Shown here in pieces: positions 34,501 through 49,500 of a stretch of DNA of 64,000 nucleotides. The stretch covers positions 62,001 to 126,000 of the forward strand of contig NZ_CBDIIJ010000002.1 of assembly GCF_965279675.1 (NCBI RefSeq). The letters run 5' to 3'. The translations under genes were made by a program, and so were the position numbers. Source of the DNA: Mucisphaera sp965279675 (GTDB taxonomy: Bacteria > Planctomycetota > Phycisphaerae > Phycisphaerales > Phycisphaeraceae). The notes beneath the pieces were generated by a model, which did not search any database, was not told the DNA's origin, and saw only the letters and a list, made by a program, of their open reading frames with translations. How positions within the stretch are numbered: the first letter of the stretch is position 1; each line of letters starts with the position of its first letter.

Positions 34501-37500
34501 GAGACAACGCGGACGGGCTCGGCGGCGGCGAGATGAGCTTTATCGCCTCCGGTGATTTCATCCTCCGTAACCAGCCAGAGTTCCGCGGGGCCGGCTCACA
34601 CCTGATCATCGCCGCAGACAACATCTTCAATGTCGATGCCTCAGCGAACGAGCTCGTTACTACGGTCGCCGGCATCACGGTCTACACCCGTGACGAAGGC
34701 CAGGTCAGCGGCAGCGAAATCATCGTCCGTGAAACCGACAGCCTCACGGTCATCGGCCTCAACCTCGCCGATTCCGGCCCGCTCAACCCGATCGGCCTCT
34801 CTTCTGCCTATGGCGTGATCGATGTCGAACTCGCAGGTATCGACGCAAGACTGACGCTCGACTCTGGGAGCATCATCACCCGCTCCGCCAGCCAGAACAT
34901 CTCGCTCTCCGCCGACGACTTTGACTTCCTTCCAGCACCCGATGAACGTTCCGACGAACCCGATCGCGCTATCGGTGGCATCATCGGCACAGGCAACCTC
35001 ATCATCCGAGCAACCAATGCCTCACGCTTCGTCCTAGGCACGGCCGCAGAGCACCCCGATGGCAACGACTGGACGTTAATCGCGGCCGAGTTCCCCGACT
35101 TCACCAACTACCCAGACCACGTGGGCGGCAACTTCACCGGCGAAGGTCTCGAAGCGACCTACGACGAAGATGGCTCGCTCTTCACCGATACCGTCCACCT
35201 CTCAACACGTGATCTCTCCGCCATCGCCGATGGCTTCTCTCTCATCACCATCGGCGACAACATCGGCGAGGCCAACCCGACCTTCGAGATGATCTTCGGT
35301 GACGCCATGGACGCCTCTGTCGTCAAGTCCACTGGGCTCGACCGTGTCCGCGATTCGTCCTTCCGTGATGACGTGGTCCTCAATGCCAACCGGATCTTCA
35401 TCGAGGGTGAAGTCGAAGCGATCGCCCCCCTAGGCCAGCCCCCAATCCTCTTCACGGTCAACACCGACCGGCTCCACATCAAGAGCAAGAACATCAACAA
35501 TCAGCTCGGCGGCACCGACTCGGGTATCACCGGTGACCTGCTCGATCTCTTCGGCGTACGCAACCGGATGATCGTGGACGGGTGGGTACGCACGGATGGT
35601 GACATCATGGTCGACATCCAAGGCGACGGCGAAGACTACGCATCGCCCATGATGAGTGATGTCGCCTTCAACGACCCCAAACGACTCAATAACTTCATCC
35701 AAGGCGTCGCAGGAACCCTCGAAACCAACGCCGATGGCGGGGTCATCGAGGTCATCACGCGAAACTCGGTCGTGCTCGAAGGCCGCAGCTTCGTCAATGG
35801 CGAAGGCTCACGCATCACCATCAACCCGGGTACCTTCTTCGAGCTAGTACAGATCGCCGGCTCCATCCAGGCTCCCGATGCCAACGCGCTCGTCGAGATC
35901 AGCGCTCCCGAAGCCGTCTACATCAACGGCGAGATCCTCGCCGGTGCCGCATTCGATGGCGGCGTGAAGCGTCTGACCGGTGTTGGCGCCGATGTCATCA
36001 TCGAAACCCCGCACGAATTGAGAATCTTCGGCGCGATCACATCTAGCGATGTTCTCGAACTCACCGCAGGCACCGATCAGGATTACAACGAACGCGATCC
36101 CGAAAACGCCTCCATCCACCTCACAGGCCAACTTACCTTCCTAGGCGATGACAGCCTCCTACGCCTCGAAGGCCCGGATGACATCCTGATCGAGGGCAGC
36201 ATCTTTGGCCGTGGAGCAAACTCCGGCCTCCTCATCGACTCTCAGCAGCGCGTGAAGTTCGCCACGTCCTTCGTCGAAGTCCAGGACGGTATCGATATCT
36301 TTGGTCGAGGACAGACCGTCGATCTCGAAACCGGCGAAGCCAGCAGCGTCTACATTGCGCCCACCGCCGTGATCACCTCCTTCGATGCCGGCAGCAATGT
36401 CAACATCACCGGAGCCAATGACGTCGACGTACTCGGCACCGTCGTCGCAGGCGGGGCGATAGGCCTCACCGGTGTCCGCTGGTCAGGCCCCGACTCGCAC
36501 GCCACCATCACCGCGGGCGAGCAGGTCTACATCGACAGCGGCGTCCTTGCCAGCGACACCGTCACCATCATCGGCGGCGAAGCTGGACTCGACGACGCCA
36601 GTCTTGATCCGGACAACAACGGACTCGCCGACGTCGACAAACGCAAGGTCAGCGTCGTCGTGACAACCGCTGGCGGAATGACCGCTGCCGGACGAACCTC
36701 GGACGGAACCCCAGGCGAAATCAACATCTACGGCCAGAGCGGCGTAGAGATGATGGGCCGACTCTTCGCCGGAGCCAATCGCTCCCTCTTCTTCGACACC
36801 CAAGGCAACCTGGTCCGTGAAGACGTCGACTGGGATAGCGCCGTCGGCGGCATCGTCAACATCGAATCGCCAGCCGAAGTGATCGTCGGTGGCTACGCCG
36901 AGAACCTCAACAGCCAGGTCCGCCTCGACAGCGATGTCACGATCCGTATCGACACCAACGACGATGGCACGCCCGATGGCGTCTTCACCGTCGCTGCCGC
37001 TGATACCGACACCAACACCTCCATCTCCGACCTCCGCGACGATGTGGCCGCCGCCCTCTTCGCCGAATTCGGCAGTGCGATCGAAGTCACCGTCCGAGAC
37101 AACAAACTCATCTTCACCAGTGCCACACCCTTCTCTGTGCTAGGCACATCGGTCAATGCTTCACAACTCGGCCTCGGTGCTGGCAATCTGAACGCATCCG
37201 AAATCATCGCCATCGCGGAAATCACCGCTGACGCAGCCCCGCCAGCCTTCGACTTCTCAGCAGGCAGCGATGTCACTCTGAGATTCAACGACGGCACCGG
37301 CGACGCCCTCGGCGAAGTCACCATCGAAGCCTCCGCTTCAGCCGGCCTGACCACGCTCTCAGAGTTTGCCACACTCGTCCGCGAAACCATCCGCGACGTC
37401 GAAGACCTCAGAGACATCCAGGTCAGCAACGACGGCACCGCTCTCCGCTTCACCAGCTTCTACGACTTCGAGATTGATCTGAGCTCCGAAAACGCAGACC

Positions 37501-40500
37501 AACTCGGCCTGGCAACCGTAAACGCCGGAGCAACCGTCGCCTCACAACGCGATGCCAGCACCTACGAGGTCGCCGCCGCCGACGCTCTCTTCGGCGACGT
37601 CATCCCGACCGGTGGCTTCATCGCCGCAAAGACAGGCGTCAACCTCGCCAACATCGATACGCCCGAGCATCCCTACGCCGGTGGAGACACAGGTGTCTGG
37701 GTCCAGGCAGCCAGCGAGATCAGCACCCACGACGACTTCAGCCTGATCGACATTGAGGCCAAGCGCAACGCACTTGTCGAAGGCCATCTCCTGGCTGGCG
37801 GCATCTTCGAAAACATCCGCGACGCGCAAACAGGACAGTTCATCGGCACCCGTCTCATCGACTTCGGCACCGACGCCCAGAACACCGAAATCCAGATCAC
37901 CGCCGAAGAGCAAGTCCGAATCGGCACCGTCATCCGAGCAGGCGGCCTGATCGAGATCGAAGGCGGCGACCCCGGCATCGACGATCCGGACGACCTCTTC
38001 GACTTCGGAAGCAGCAGCATCCTCATCTTCGGCTCCGCTGAGCTCGAAACCTGGGGCGAAAACAGCACCGTCCTCCTCCGCGCAGCCAAGGACATCAGCG
38101 TCCTCACGCCCACACACTTCCACCAGATCGAACCCGACACCTGGACCAAGGGCCCCATCGCCACCATCGTCTCCGACGGCGAAGTGCGAAACCAAGGCGT
38201 TCTCAGCTCCGATGTCGTCCTAGAAATGCGTCGCGGCAAGGGACTCAGCGCCATCACGGAAACCGTGACCATCCCCGCCGTCGATCTCGGCAGCGACATA
38301 CTACTGTTCGGCCATATCCAAGCCGCCTTCAACGCCAGCACAAACTTCACCGAAGTCGACGTCAACTGGATCGGCCGCAGTCTCATCTTCGAAGCACCCT
38401 ACGACTTCGAAATCCTGAACACCTCAACCAACCTCGACCTGCTCGGTCTCGAATCGGCACGCCCCTCTATCGTCGTCTACGCACCCGCCGAGGTCGAAGG
38501 CACCACCGATCTGCCAACGACCGGACAGCTCGTCTCAGACATCAACCTCGACCTTGTCCTCGAAGACGGACTAGGCGGAACCATCACCGGCAGCGTTGTC
38601 CTCCTCGCCGCCGACACCACCAACAATCTCTCCATCGCAGATCTGGTGACAGACCTTAACAACGCCCTCGATGCCAGTGCCTTCGCAGCCATCAACGCCA
38701 TCGAGCGCGATGGCCGTATCGTCTTCCAGACCAACGACCTCGACTTCGAAATCACCGACGCCTCCACTAACGTCAATCAGCTCGGGCTACGCGGCAACTG
38801 GCAAACCACCGAACTCCGCGAAGTCGCTTCCCTAACCGCATCACAGCCGCTACCCACCACCGGGCTCTTGCCCCGTGACCTCGTGCTGGTCATACGCATC
38901 GATGCCGGCGATATCGACGACACACTCCTCGGCGCAGTGCTCTTTGGCCCCGCAGATACGTCAGGCAACACCACCCAGCAAGACCTCGTCGATGACCTCA
39001 ACGCCAAATTCGGGGCCACCGATATCCCACGCTACGAAGGCAGCCTGACCTTTGGCGACTACCTCACCGCCGCACTCGAAGACGGCCGCATCGTCATCAC
39101 AGGCACCGAATCCTTTACCCTTCGCACCGCCTCGCAAGACGAGACCATGCTGGGCTTCGAGGCCATCGAAGACCAACAGGCCACCGAGATCTTCTTCGAT
39201 GCCGTACTCACCGCAGACACCACACCCGCCAGCCCGGTCCTCGCAGCAACCGTCGAATTACAGATGGAGATCAACCGCCTCGGCGAGTTCAGCTTCGAAA
39301 CCATCTCCATCGCCCCGGACGCCACCAACGTCAGCACCCAAGACCTCGTTGACGACATCAACACCCAGCTGACCCTGTTCGGCATCAACGACCTCTTCGC
39401 CCGCGACAACGCCGGCACCATCGAGTTCGTTAGCCAATACGACTTCAGCATCAGCCAGAATTCGACCAACGCCGGCCTACTCGGCCTCACCACCGTCGCA
39501 GCCGGTTCCGATGTAGACGCAACACGAGCCGACAGCATCCACCAACTCACAGCCACCTACGACCTCTGGTCCACAGGTGTCCTGCCGGAAGACGTCACTC
39601 TCAATATCTCCGCAATCGATAGCGACGACATCACTAACCAGGTCAGTGTCACGGTGCCCCGCTCCGCCACCGACGGCAGCGATGGCACAACAAGAAACAC
39701 CACACTCGACGATCTTGCAGCCGACGTCACCGCCGCTCTGATCGCAGCCGGTATCGATGTCCAGGCCCAGGTCGAAGCAGGCGTCCTCACCCTCGTCAGC
39801 GAGACCCTCGACATCACGCTCCTCGGCACAAGCACCAGCGTCGACCTCGTCGGTTACGCCACCGCTTCAGCAGGCACCGATGTCACATCAACAAGACCAC
39901 CCTCCGTCTTCGAAATCGTCCCGGAAACCGCCGCAACCACAGGTGTCCTCTCCGACAACGTAACCCTAGATATCGTCATCGCCCTCGAAAATCCCAATCA
40001 GGCAACCATCGAGTCGCTCGACAACAACGACGGCTGGGAAATCCTCACAGGACAGATCAACCCCGACCTACCGATCATCGCCGAGCGCACCATCGACAAC
40101 GTCGCCACCGCCAGCGTCACCATCTTCCGCGACGACACACTCACAAACACCTCCCTCGCCGGCCTTGCAGAGGACATCAATCAAGCCCTCATCCAGTTCG
40201 AGCTCCGTGACATAACCGCCGAAGTCCGAGGCGATCGCATCGTGCTCACATCCGGCAAGGCCTTCGCCCTCCAGAACACTTCCGAGAACGCCAACCTTCT
40301 CGGCCTCACCACCATCGGCGACCCGGAAACCGAAGCAGTCCGTGACGATCCCAGCCATCAGGTCGAAGTCCGAGACAGCATGGTCAATGGCCGCCTAACA
40401 GACGACCTGACCCTCCGTCTCACCGTGAACGACGGCTTCGGCACATGGTCAGGCACGGTCACCGTCCTTGCCGTCGCCACCAACGGCCAGATCGCCGGCA

Positions 40501-43500
40501 CCTCCGCCAACAACGGGCCCAGCGACCTCGTCATCGATATCAACAACGCCCTCGCGGCCACCGTGATTGCCGGTCACCCAAGCGGTCTCAACTTCGCCGA
40601 CCTGATCAGCGCCACCGCCCTATCCGGCGACCTCGGCTCAAGCACCGAAACCCCGCCACCCCCAAGCATCACCTTCGTTTCCAACGGCCTCTTTACCATC
40701 GACAGCCAGGCCGGTGATGATCTTGATCAGATCGGCCTCGCCATTGGCCTACTCGGTTCCTCGCTCGACACACCCGGCTACAAGGTCACCGCAGACAGCC
40801 TGCTCCCAGCTTCTAACCAGGTGCCATCTGACGTCACCCTCAAGCTGCTCATCGATGGTGGGCTTGAAGCCACGCTCAACATCACCGCTTCGGACACCAA
40901 CACCAACGCGAGCCCCACCGAGCTCCTCGCTGATATCCGAGCCGCCCTGCTGCAAGCCGAAGTCTTCGAAACAACAGGAGCCACACCCACTGCCTCCTCG
41001 GCCAGCCAATTCATCATCGCCACCATCGTCGACGGCCGACTCATCCTCTCTAGCGACGAAACCTTCACCATCGATGCCTCCGAATCAACTGGCGCCCAGT
41101 TCCTCGGCCTCACCTCCGTTGCTATCGGCACCGATGCCGTAGCCACCATCACACCTCCCACCCAGCACCTGGTCGCCGACCCACTACCAGCCAGCCGAGG
41201 CATAACCGCCGACGTCACGCTGCAACTGTTCATCGCAGACACCGAAACCACCGAGACCGCCTACACCGTCTCACTCGCCGCTGCCGCCACCACCGGCAAC
41301 ACCGATATCAACGATCTCATCGCCGATCTCAACGCAGCGCTACTCGCCGCCGTAGGCGACACCACCGTGCAAGCCACCCTTGCCGAAGACGGACGCATCA
41401 CCTTCGTCGGCGAACGCCCGTTCCGCATCAACTACGCCTCCGAGAACGAATCGCTCCTCGGCTTCGCGCCTATGCCCAACGAAGGCATCGTCGCCAATCG
41501 ATCCACAGACACCGGCATCCTCCCCGAGGACGTCACGCTCACTGTCTGGGTCAACCTCGGCACCCAGAAGATCGTCGGCGAAGTCACCATCCCCGCCGAA
41601 ATCACCCTCGAAAACAACAACAACGAAGGCATCGGCGATCTCGTCAACGATATCCAGGATGCCCTCAACGGCGCTGTCACCTTTGACCCAGGCGACGGCC
41701 TACGTAATGCGCTCCGTGGCGGCACCTATTTCGACGCACAAACCGGAGCACCCTTCGACCCCGCCAACTTCGCCGATGACCCGGTCACCACCGGCGGCAA
41801 AGCCGACCCGATCATCCAGGTCAAGCTCCTTCGCGGCAAACTGCTCTTCACCAGCCAGTACGAGTTCCAGATCCTCCCGACCTGGAACACCCCACCCTTC
41901 GACGCCGATCCCCTGGTGTCACAAAACATCGAACTACTCGGACTCGACACCGTCGCAGAAGGCAATGTCGCCGAGACCCAGAGGCCCTACAACATCACCG
42001 CCACCGCAGCCGGTTCACAAGTCATTTTCGAGACCGAATCGAACGCCGGTGAACTCTACATCGCAGGTGGCGTCCGATCCGACAGCCAGATCGTGATGCG
42101 AGGCGTATCAGGCGGAGACTTCACCTCCTTCGACTTCGACTGGTCCGGAATCATGGAGACCACCAACGGCTCCATCATTCTCGATCTCGGCGAAAACGGT
42201 CACCTACGCGGAGATCTCATCGCCGGTGACAACAACCCGTTCGATGCGAACTACGGCGACGTCATCATCACCGCCGACGACACACTCGAGATCAGTGGGA
42301 TCATCGTCGCCGACCGCAACATCGATATCGGTGCCGGCTTCGTTGCGATGGGCGCCGGCCACGACCAAAGCGTCATCCTCAACAAGACCGCATGGCTCAG
42401 AACCCACGGCGATCCCGCCAACGCCCAGTCCATCACCATCGATGGCTACAACGAAGTCCTGCTCGACGGCCCGATCGGTGCTCTCCAGACCGACGACCCA
42501 CGGACTACCGCCGATGTCTTCATCACATCTGCCACATCCGACGTAACCCTCACCGAAGAAAGCGGCTGGATCGAAACCGATGGACGCATCGTCCTCACCG
42601 GCCAAACCCTCAACATCTTCGGCATCATCAAGAACGCCGGCGATCTCGATAATTCCACGCCCGACCCGGCCAATCCAGATACCTACGAAGTCGTCTTTAA
42701 CGCTGCCATCAACACCATCATCACGGGCGACGTCGATGCCTTCGGCTCGGTCTTGATCGATAACCCGATCGCCTTCGAGCTCCTCGGTTCCATCTCCGCC
42801 GGTGAAGTCGAAACCTTCGTCTTCCCAACCGAACAGCGCGGGCTGCTCACCAATCCCAATGAAGAAATCCGGGTCAACGCCCCAGGCATCACCGTTGCCT
42901 CGCAGTTGATCACAGTCGGCTCCGAAGGCTTCGATGTCACAGGCGATGAAATCCCCGATCTCACCGCCGGGGAGACCTACCTCCAGGGTTCACAACTCTC
43001 CGCAAGCGGCGCCGTGGTCCTCGATGCCGGAACGGATGACATCACCCTCGACTTCGCCAGCGAGATCCTCGCGTTTGGCACCGATAGCGTCGTCGAACTG
43101 ACCGCCGACAACGTCAACATCCTCGGAGCGATCTACGCAGGTGCGGCCAGAGAACGAAACACCGACAATCCCGAGCTCCTCTGGATCGGCGAGAACGCCG
43201 GTGTCACCATCACCGCCGAATCCTCTGTCATCCTCGGCGGAAGCGACACAGCCAACAGCCTCGATGTCTTTAACGGCAACGCCACCTCAGCAGGTGACCC
43301 CATCGAGCGCTCAGGCCAGATCCAGGCTACCGGGCTCGTTGATATCGATGTCCTCAACGCCTCCGGTACCTTCGAAATCCGTGAGACCAGCTTCGTCCGA
43401 GGCGACGCCAACGCCGTAACCGCACCCTCGCCAGGCGCTCTCAGCGAGCTCACGCTCAACACCGATGGCGACATCACCATCACCGGTGTAATCGAACTCG

Positions 43501-46500
43501 CCGACGACGCCTCAACAGCCTCGCTCACCACCACCAACGGCCTCTTGCTCGTCTCTGGCAGCGTCGAAGCCGGAGCCGAAGTCGCCCTCGAAAGCACAAC
43601 CACCGACCCGGTCAGTGTCCTGATTACAAAGCTCAGCTTCGACACCGTGACACAGGTCTTCCCAACCGACAATGGCGGATCAGCCGCATACACCATCGAC
43701 CTCGGGGCACGGCCGATCGATGCCGATGGATTCCTCCTTCGCCTAAACGGCCTTGGCGAAGTCGAGCTCCAAGGCGACGACGTCACGCCCGAACTACGCA
43801 TCGACAGCAACGGCAACCCCATCCTCGGACGCGGTGCAGTCTTCCTCACCACGGACGACGACAACAACACCGTCACCGTCGATCGTGATGGCCGCCTGCT
43901 CGAGCTCCAGGTCAATGGCGAATACTTCCTCGTCGATGACATCGGCCAGACACTCGACGACCAGGGCTTCGTCGTCGATCTCGATGGCGTCCGTCTCGAT
44001 GCCAACGGCGATCGCATCAACGTCTTCGGCTACCGCGTCGATGCCGACGGCAACTACCTCAACCTCGCCGACCAGGCCGTAAATCTCTTCGGCCAGCGTG
44101 TCGACGCCAACGGCAACCTGCTGGAAGACGACGGCTCCGGCAATCCCTCCGGTAACCTCATCAATAGCGCAGGATTCCGTGTCAACAGCGACGGCCTATT
44201 AATCAACGGCTCAGGCACCCTGCTCAATGGCGTCGGCGCGATCCGTGGCAGCATCGACATCGATGGCACCGACTACCTCACCGATCAGTACGGCAACCTC
44301 ATCGATGATCAGGGCAACCTGATCGATACCGACGGCTTCCTCATCAACGAGCGCGGCCAGCAGATCAACGAGGACGGCACCCCCCTCTCGCCGATCGATA
44401 CGCCCGTCCTTGGTGGAGCTCGCGTCACCGTCAATCCAGCCACACTCGAATCGCCCGTCACAGGCGGCAGCCCCATCGATACCGGAGCACCCGTCACCGG
44501 CGCAACCCCACAAGCCACAACCGGCCCGATCATGGTCAACCTGCCTGTCCGACAAAGCGGCGGCGTGATCAACACCACCGCCGACGGCAGCCAGATCCTT
44601 ATCACCGGCAACTCCGACGTCGAAATCCACGGCATGGTCGGACGTGTCTACATGACCGATACCGGCGAAGCCGCCGTAGATACCGGCTCAATCAACATCA
44701 CCTCGCTCGCCGGCGACATCTACGCACGCACCGATGCACTGATCAACGCACAGAACAACATCACCATCACAGGCACAAACGTCTGGGCCCTCGATGAGAG
44801 CGTGATCATCGCCCGCGACCCCGCCAGCTCCGTCGACCTCAGCGCGACAGGTTCCGGCACCGATGGCAACCTCTTCATCGCTCGCAGCCAGATCTACTTC
44901 TTCCGTGCTCTCGTCTCAGCCATGGGCCAGGTCAACCTGACAGGCCAGGACATCAACGTCTGGGGTACCGTCACCGTCGACGACGACCACAGCGATCTCG
45001 CCGAGACCATCCGCTCGAGCGCAACACTTAATGCCGATCGCCACATCCTGGTCCGTGGCGAAATCCTCTCTGCCGGCCACGCAGACCTCAACGCCGGCCT
45101 CACCGATATCACCGGCTCCATCGTCGTCGCAGCCGAAGGCAAGGTCGCGGCCGGATTCGAGTCACCACTCCCAGGCGATGCCACGCTCGATGCGCCCGGC
45201 GAAGTCGCCCTCCAGGCCTACGACGACGACGCCAACGACGATCTGCAATTCGCCGAACCGTTCATTAGCTACGAGCCCGTCTTCGTCGACGAGGTCACCG
45301 GATTCCAACGCGTCGAAGACGGCTTCATCCTCCGCCCCGTCTACTACTGGATCCCGACCATCACGACCGAACAGATCGGCTTCGACAAGGTCAAGATCGG
45401 CAGCGAATTCGCCTCCATGGAGATCAGACTCCTCCAGGACGGCTACGTCTACATCGACAGCAACGGCAACGAAGTCTTTCGCGAGAAATTCATCGAAGGT
45501 GTCGACTTCAACGTCTCCGACCTCTCCTGGGACGGCAAAGCCGGCAGCTTCGGGCCCAGCGACCTGCTCGTCCAGACAGAACTCGGCGTATTCACGCCCA
45601 TCAACGAGATCGATGGCCTCTACGACAACATCGTGCTGGTCGAAGAACTCGTTGCCCAGGACATCAACGAGATCCTGACCATCGCCGAAGGCGCTTCGCC
45701 ATCCACCTACCTCGCCGCGCTCCAAAGCACACCACTAGACCTTCTCACAGGACAGCCGCTAAGCCTCCCCACAGCCTTCTCCTTAGCCAACTCCGAAGCC
45801 GACCTCGTCGGTATCTCACTCACCGTCGCCCAAACCCTCGACATCATCCGCAACGACCTCTTCTTCCTCGCAGACGACGTCGTTCAGCCCGTCGAAGGCA
45901 AGGCCTGGTCCGATCTCACCGACACCGAACGCCTCAACGCCATCCTCGATTATTACGACGGCTTCAACGCACAAGAAAACTCCGCACGCCGCGTCTTCGA
46001 CGTCGCGATGCTCTCCGGCTTCAAACGCACCGTCACATCCACACGCCCGAACCTCTTCTTCACCGATGTCTTTGACGGCACATCACGATTCGACCTGCTC
46101 GCATCCCCCGCGACCTTCCAGATCGCAGACAACGCCTCCTTCCAGTTCACCGTCGCAGGCAACCTGGATGCCGACACCGTCAACCTGATGAATACTGCGA
46201 TGGCCACTAGCGCCTTCGCACCAACCCTCGACGGCATCCTGATCGAACAGTCCGGCACAACCAATTTCATCGCCGGAACCTTCGTCGACGACATCTTCAC
46301 CGCCACCCCGCTGCCCTTTGATCCCTCCTTCCTCGGGATGGAAGTCACCACCTACGAAGTCACCAAGACCTACTTCGACTTCTGGCTCGACCCCACCTAT
46401 TCACCAAGCGTTGGCGGGACCACCAGCCAGTACCTCGAACAGTTCACCCCGCCCGAAGAAATCCTGATCCAGTACGGCTACGACCCCAACAATCAAGCCA

Positions 46501-49500
46501 CCCTGCAGCCCGCCCTCGAAGCATTGCAGGCAGACACCTTCATCGCCGGTGTCGACTACGACGCAAGCTACGGCGACGTCAACAGCCCCAACTACATCGC
46601 CAGCCTCTTCGGCCGTATGGATCAGATCCTGCTCGATACCGGCTACGAAAAACAGTACAGCACCAACAAGGGCTTCGGCCAGATCAACCGCAACCTCGAA
46701 GGAACACCCACCGTCGCCCTCTGGCAGGTCGATACCACCGGCCAGACCCGAGACTTCCGCTACGAAACCCTCGACGACGGCACACCCATCGCACTCAGAG
46801 CCCCCATCGAATGGTGGGACACCTACACTGTCAGTGCCTTCGGAAACACCGACCCAAGCCCCGACGACAAGACCCTTCAATACGTCGGCAACGTCGAAAC
46901 CTACGACGAAGTCGTCGGTCAGGTCCGAAACGTCGCTCAGATCGAATACACCCAGCAATGGTCCGCCTACCAGACCGGACAGCCCTCGAACCCGCAGGAC
47001 GGCGACCGCTGGTACACCAACATACTCCGAGACGCCAACACCAGCCTCGAGGGCAGCATCCCAGGCGGCTGGGTCGTCGACTACCTCGACACCCCCTCCG
47101 CCAACTGGGACGAGCCGCTGACCGCCTTCCAGCAGTTCAGCATCAACGACGGCCGCGAACACAACGCCATCGAACTACCCTTCGTCCAGGACATCTACCG
47201 GGGCTTCTACGAAATCAACAACGCCCTGCTCCTAGGCGATGCAGACACCATCGAACTCCTCGGAACCGTACAGCTCTACGACAACTTCTTCAGCAACGAC
47301 ATCGTCGCCAACCCGCTTGCCCTCAACACCGTCGATCGATCTGTCAAAGCACCCTGGGACGTCGAATGGGACTTCAACGACCCAGGCAGCGTAAATGCCT
47401 CCGGAAATACCTCCGGCTTCGTCGGTAACTGGCAGTTCGGCGTCGATGTCAACGGCCGACTCGTTTACGGCCAACGCAACGTCGGCAACAACCTCCTGCC
47501 CGTCGAACACGGCGTCAATCTTGAGGAAATCTCAAGCACACCAAGAAATCAGAATTCTACCGCCGAAGGCCGCATCTTCGAAGGCCGTGACTACTACGTC
47601 TCCAACGGCTCCTACACCTGGTTCGAAGCCCGAGACCTGCCCAGCCAGATCTCCTGGCTCAACGACTACCACCTCGTCACCATCAACGACGCCCAGGAAA
47701 ACGCACTCGTCGACAGCCTGATCAACTTCTCGGTCTGGCTAGGCGGCTACAACGTCCTCGGCACCTCGCACAACGCCTGGACACTCGACTGGATCGCCGG
47801 CGGAAGCGCCAGCGCCTGGAGCGGATACTCCAACTTCGCACCCAACGAGCCCAACGACCTCAACGACGAGGACTACCTCAACATGTGGGATGGCGGGCTC
47901 TGGAACGACCTCGACGCCTCCGTCGAGCTCAGAGCCGTCTACGAACGTGAACCCGCCTGGGGCAACGTCCAGACCTTCAACGAAACATTCCGCGACGCCA
48001 TCTACAAGATGACCACCGACTGGAAGGACGTCGAAGACATCCGCTCCGACATCACCTACCGCGTCTTCACCCAGGCACAAGACATCGAAGGCAGACGCCC
48101 ACGCTACGCCACCGTCGAAAGCACCGTCCCCGTCATCAAACTCGAGCAGATCACCAACTGGAGCTACGAACCGGTCATCCAGCAGACTCTGCAATGGTCC
48201 AGCGAAACTGTCACACCAGACGGCCCCGTCGATCTCGCCATCTTCGATCTCGACATGATCACCGCCTCGGGTAACGTCGTCATCAACGCCGGCGGCGACG
48301 CCCTCATCGATGGCAGCATCACAGCCGCCCAAGACGACGGCGAAATCCGTATCACCAGCACGTCAGGCGATCTAACAGTCGGCAAAGACACACCGGTCAA
48401 CCCACAACTCCGTGACGTCGTAACACTCACCGCAGCATCCGACGTGATCCTCACCGCAGACCTCGGCACCGTCACGCTTGGCGAAACCGCCACGATCATC
48501 GCTACAGGCACCGAGGCAGATTCACCGACAACCACCGGCAACGTCATCATCACCAGCGGCACAACGCTCAACATCGATGCAGCCCTCGACGCCGAAGGAA
48601 CCATCCAAGCCCTAGCCGGCACCGACCTGCTCATCACCTCACTACTCACCGCCGGCGAAGCCATCGAAGCCCGCGCAGGCCAAGGCGCCTCACAAACAGG
48701 CGACATCAACCTCTTGCCCGCCGATGCCGAACCCGGAACACCCTCCATCGGCTCACTCCTCGAAGTCGCAGACAGCGAAGGCACCATCACACTCGAAGCA
48801 GGCAGCACCGCTGGCGACATCGTCCTCTTCGATAGCACCCTGCAAGCCGCAAACATCGACCTCCTCGCCATCAGCGGGCAAATCACCCAGGACGGCGCAG
48901 ACGTCGACGCGCCAGGCGACGACCCCACTGCTCCGGTCCCAACCTCTGCCGGACGCATCGTCGCCAACACCCTCTTCGCACGCTCTGCCGCCGGCCTCGA
49001 TCTCAACAACACAGCCATCGCCCGCATCGACGCCCGCGTGACAAGCACAGGCGATATCTTCCTCCAGGACTTCGAACTCACCGACCTGCTCGCCCCATTC
49101 AACACCACAGACCTCGAAGTCATCCGCCTCGAAACCGCCAACGGAAACATCGACCTGATCGCAGCCAGCGACACCTCGCTCGACAATATCGAGGCTGGCA
49201 ATGCCGGAACCATCAACATCACTATCGCATCGGCAGACGGCGGACCGACCACAACCCTACTCGGCGATATCGGCTCCTCCTCCACCGGCGATATCGTCAT
49301 CACCACGCAAGGCGGTCTCACAAACGCCGGTCAACTCATCGCCGACAGCCTCACGCTCAGTGCGCTCGGCTCGGTCGAACTCAACACCAGCCTCAACGCG
49401 CTCACACTCGGTATCAACGCACCCGGCAACCTGATCATCAACAACGATTCCGCCATCCTGACGCTGACCGACATCACGGTGCTCAACGGCGATATCGATA

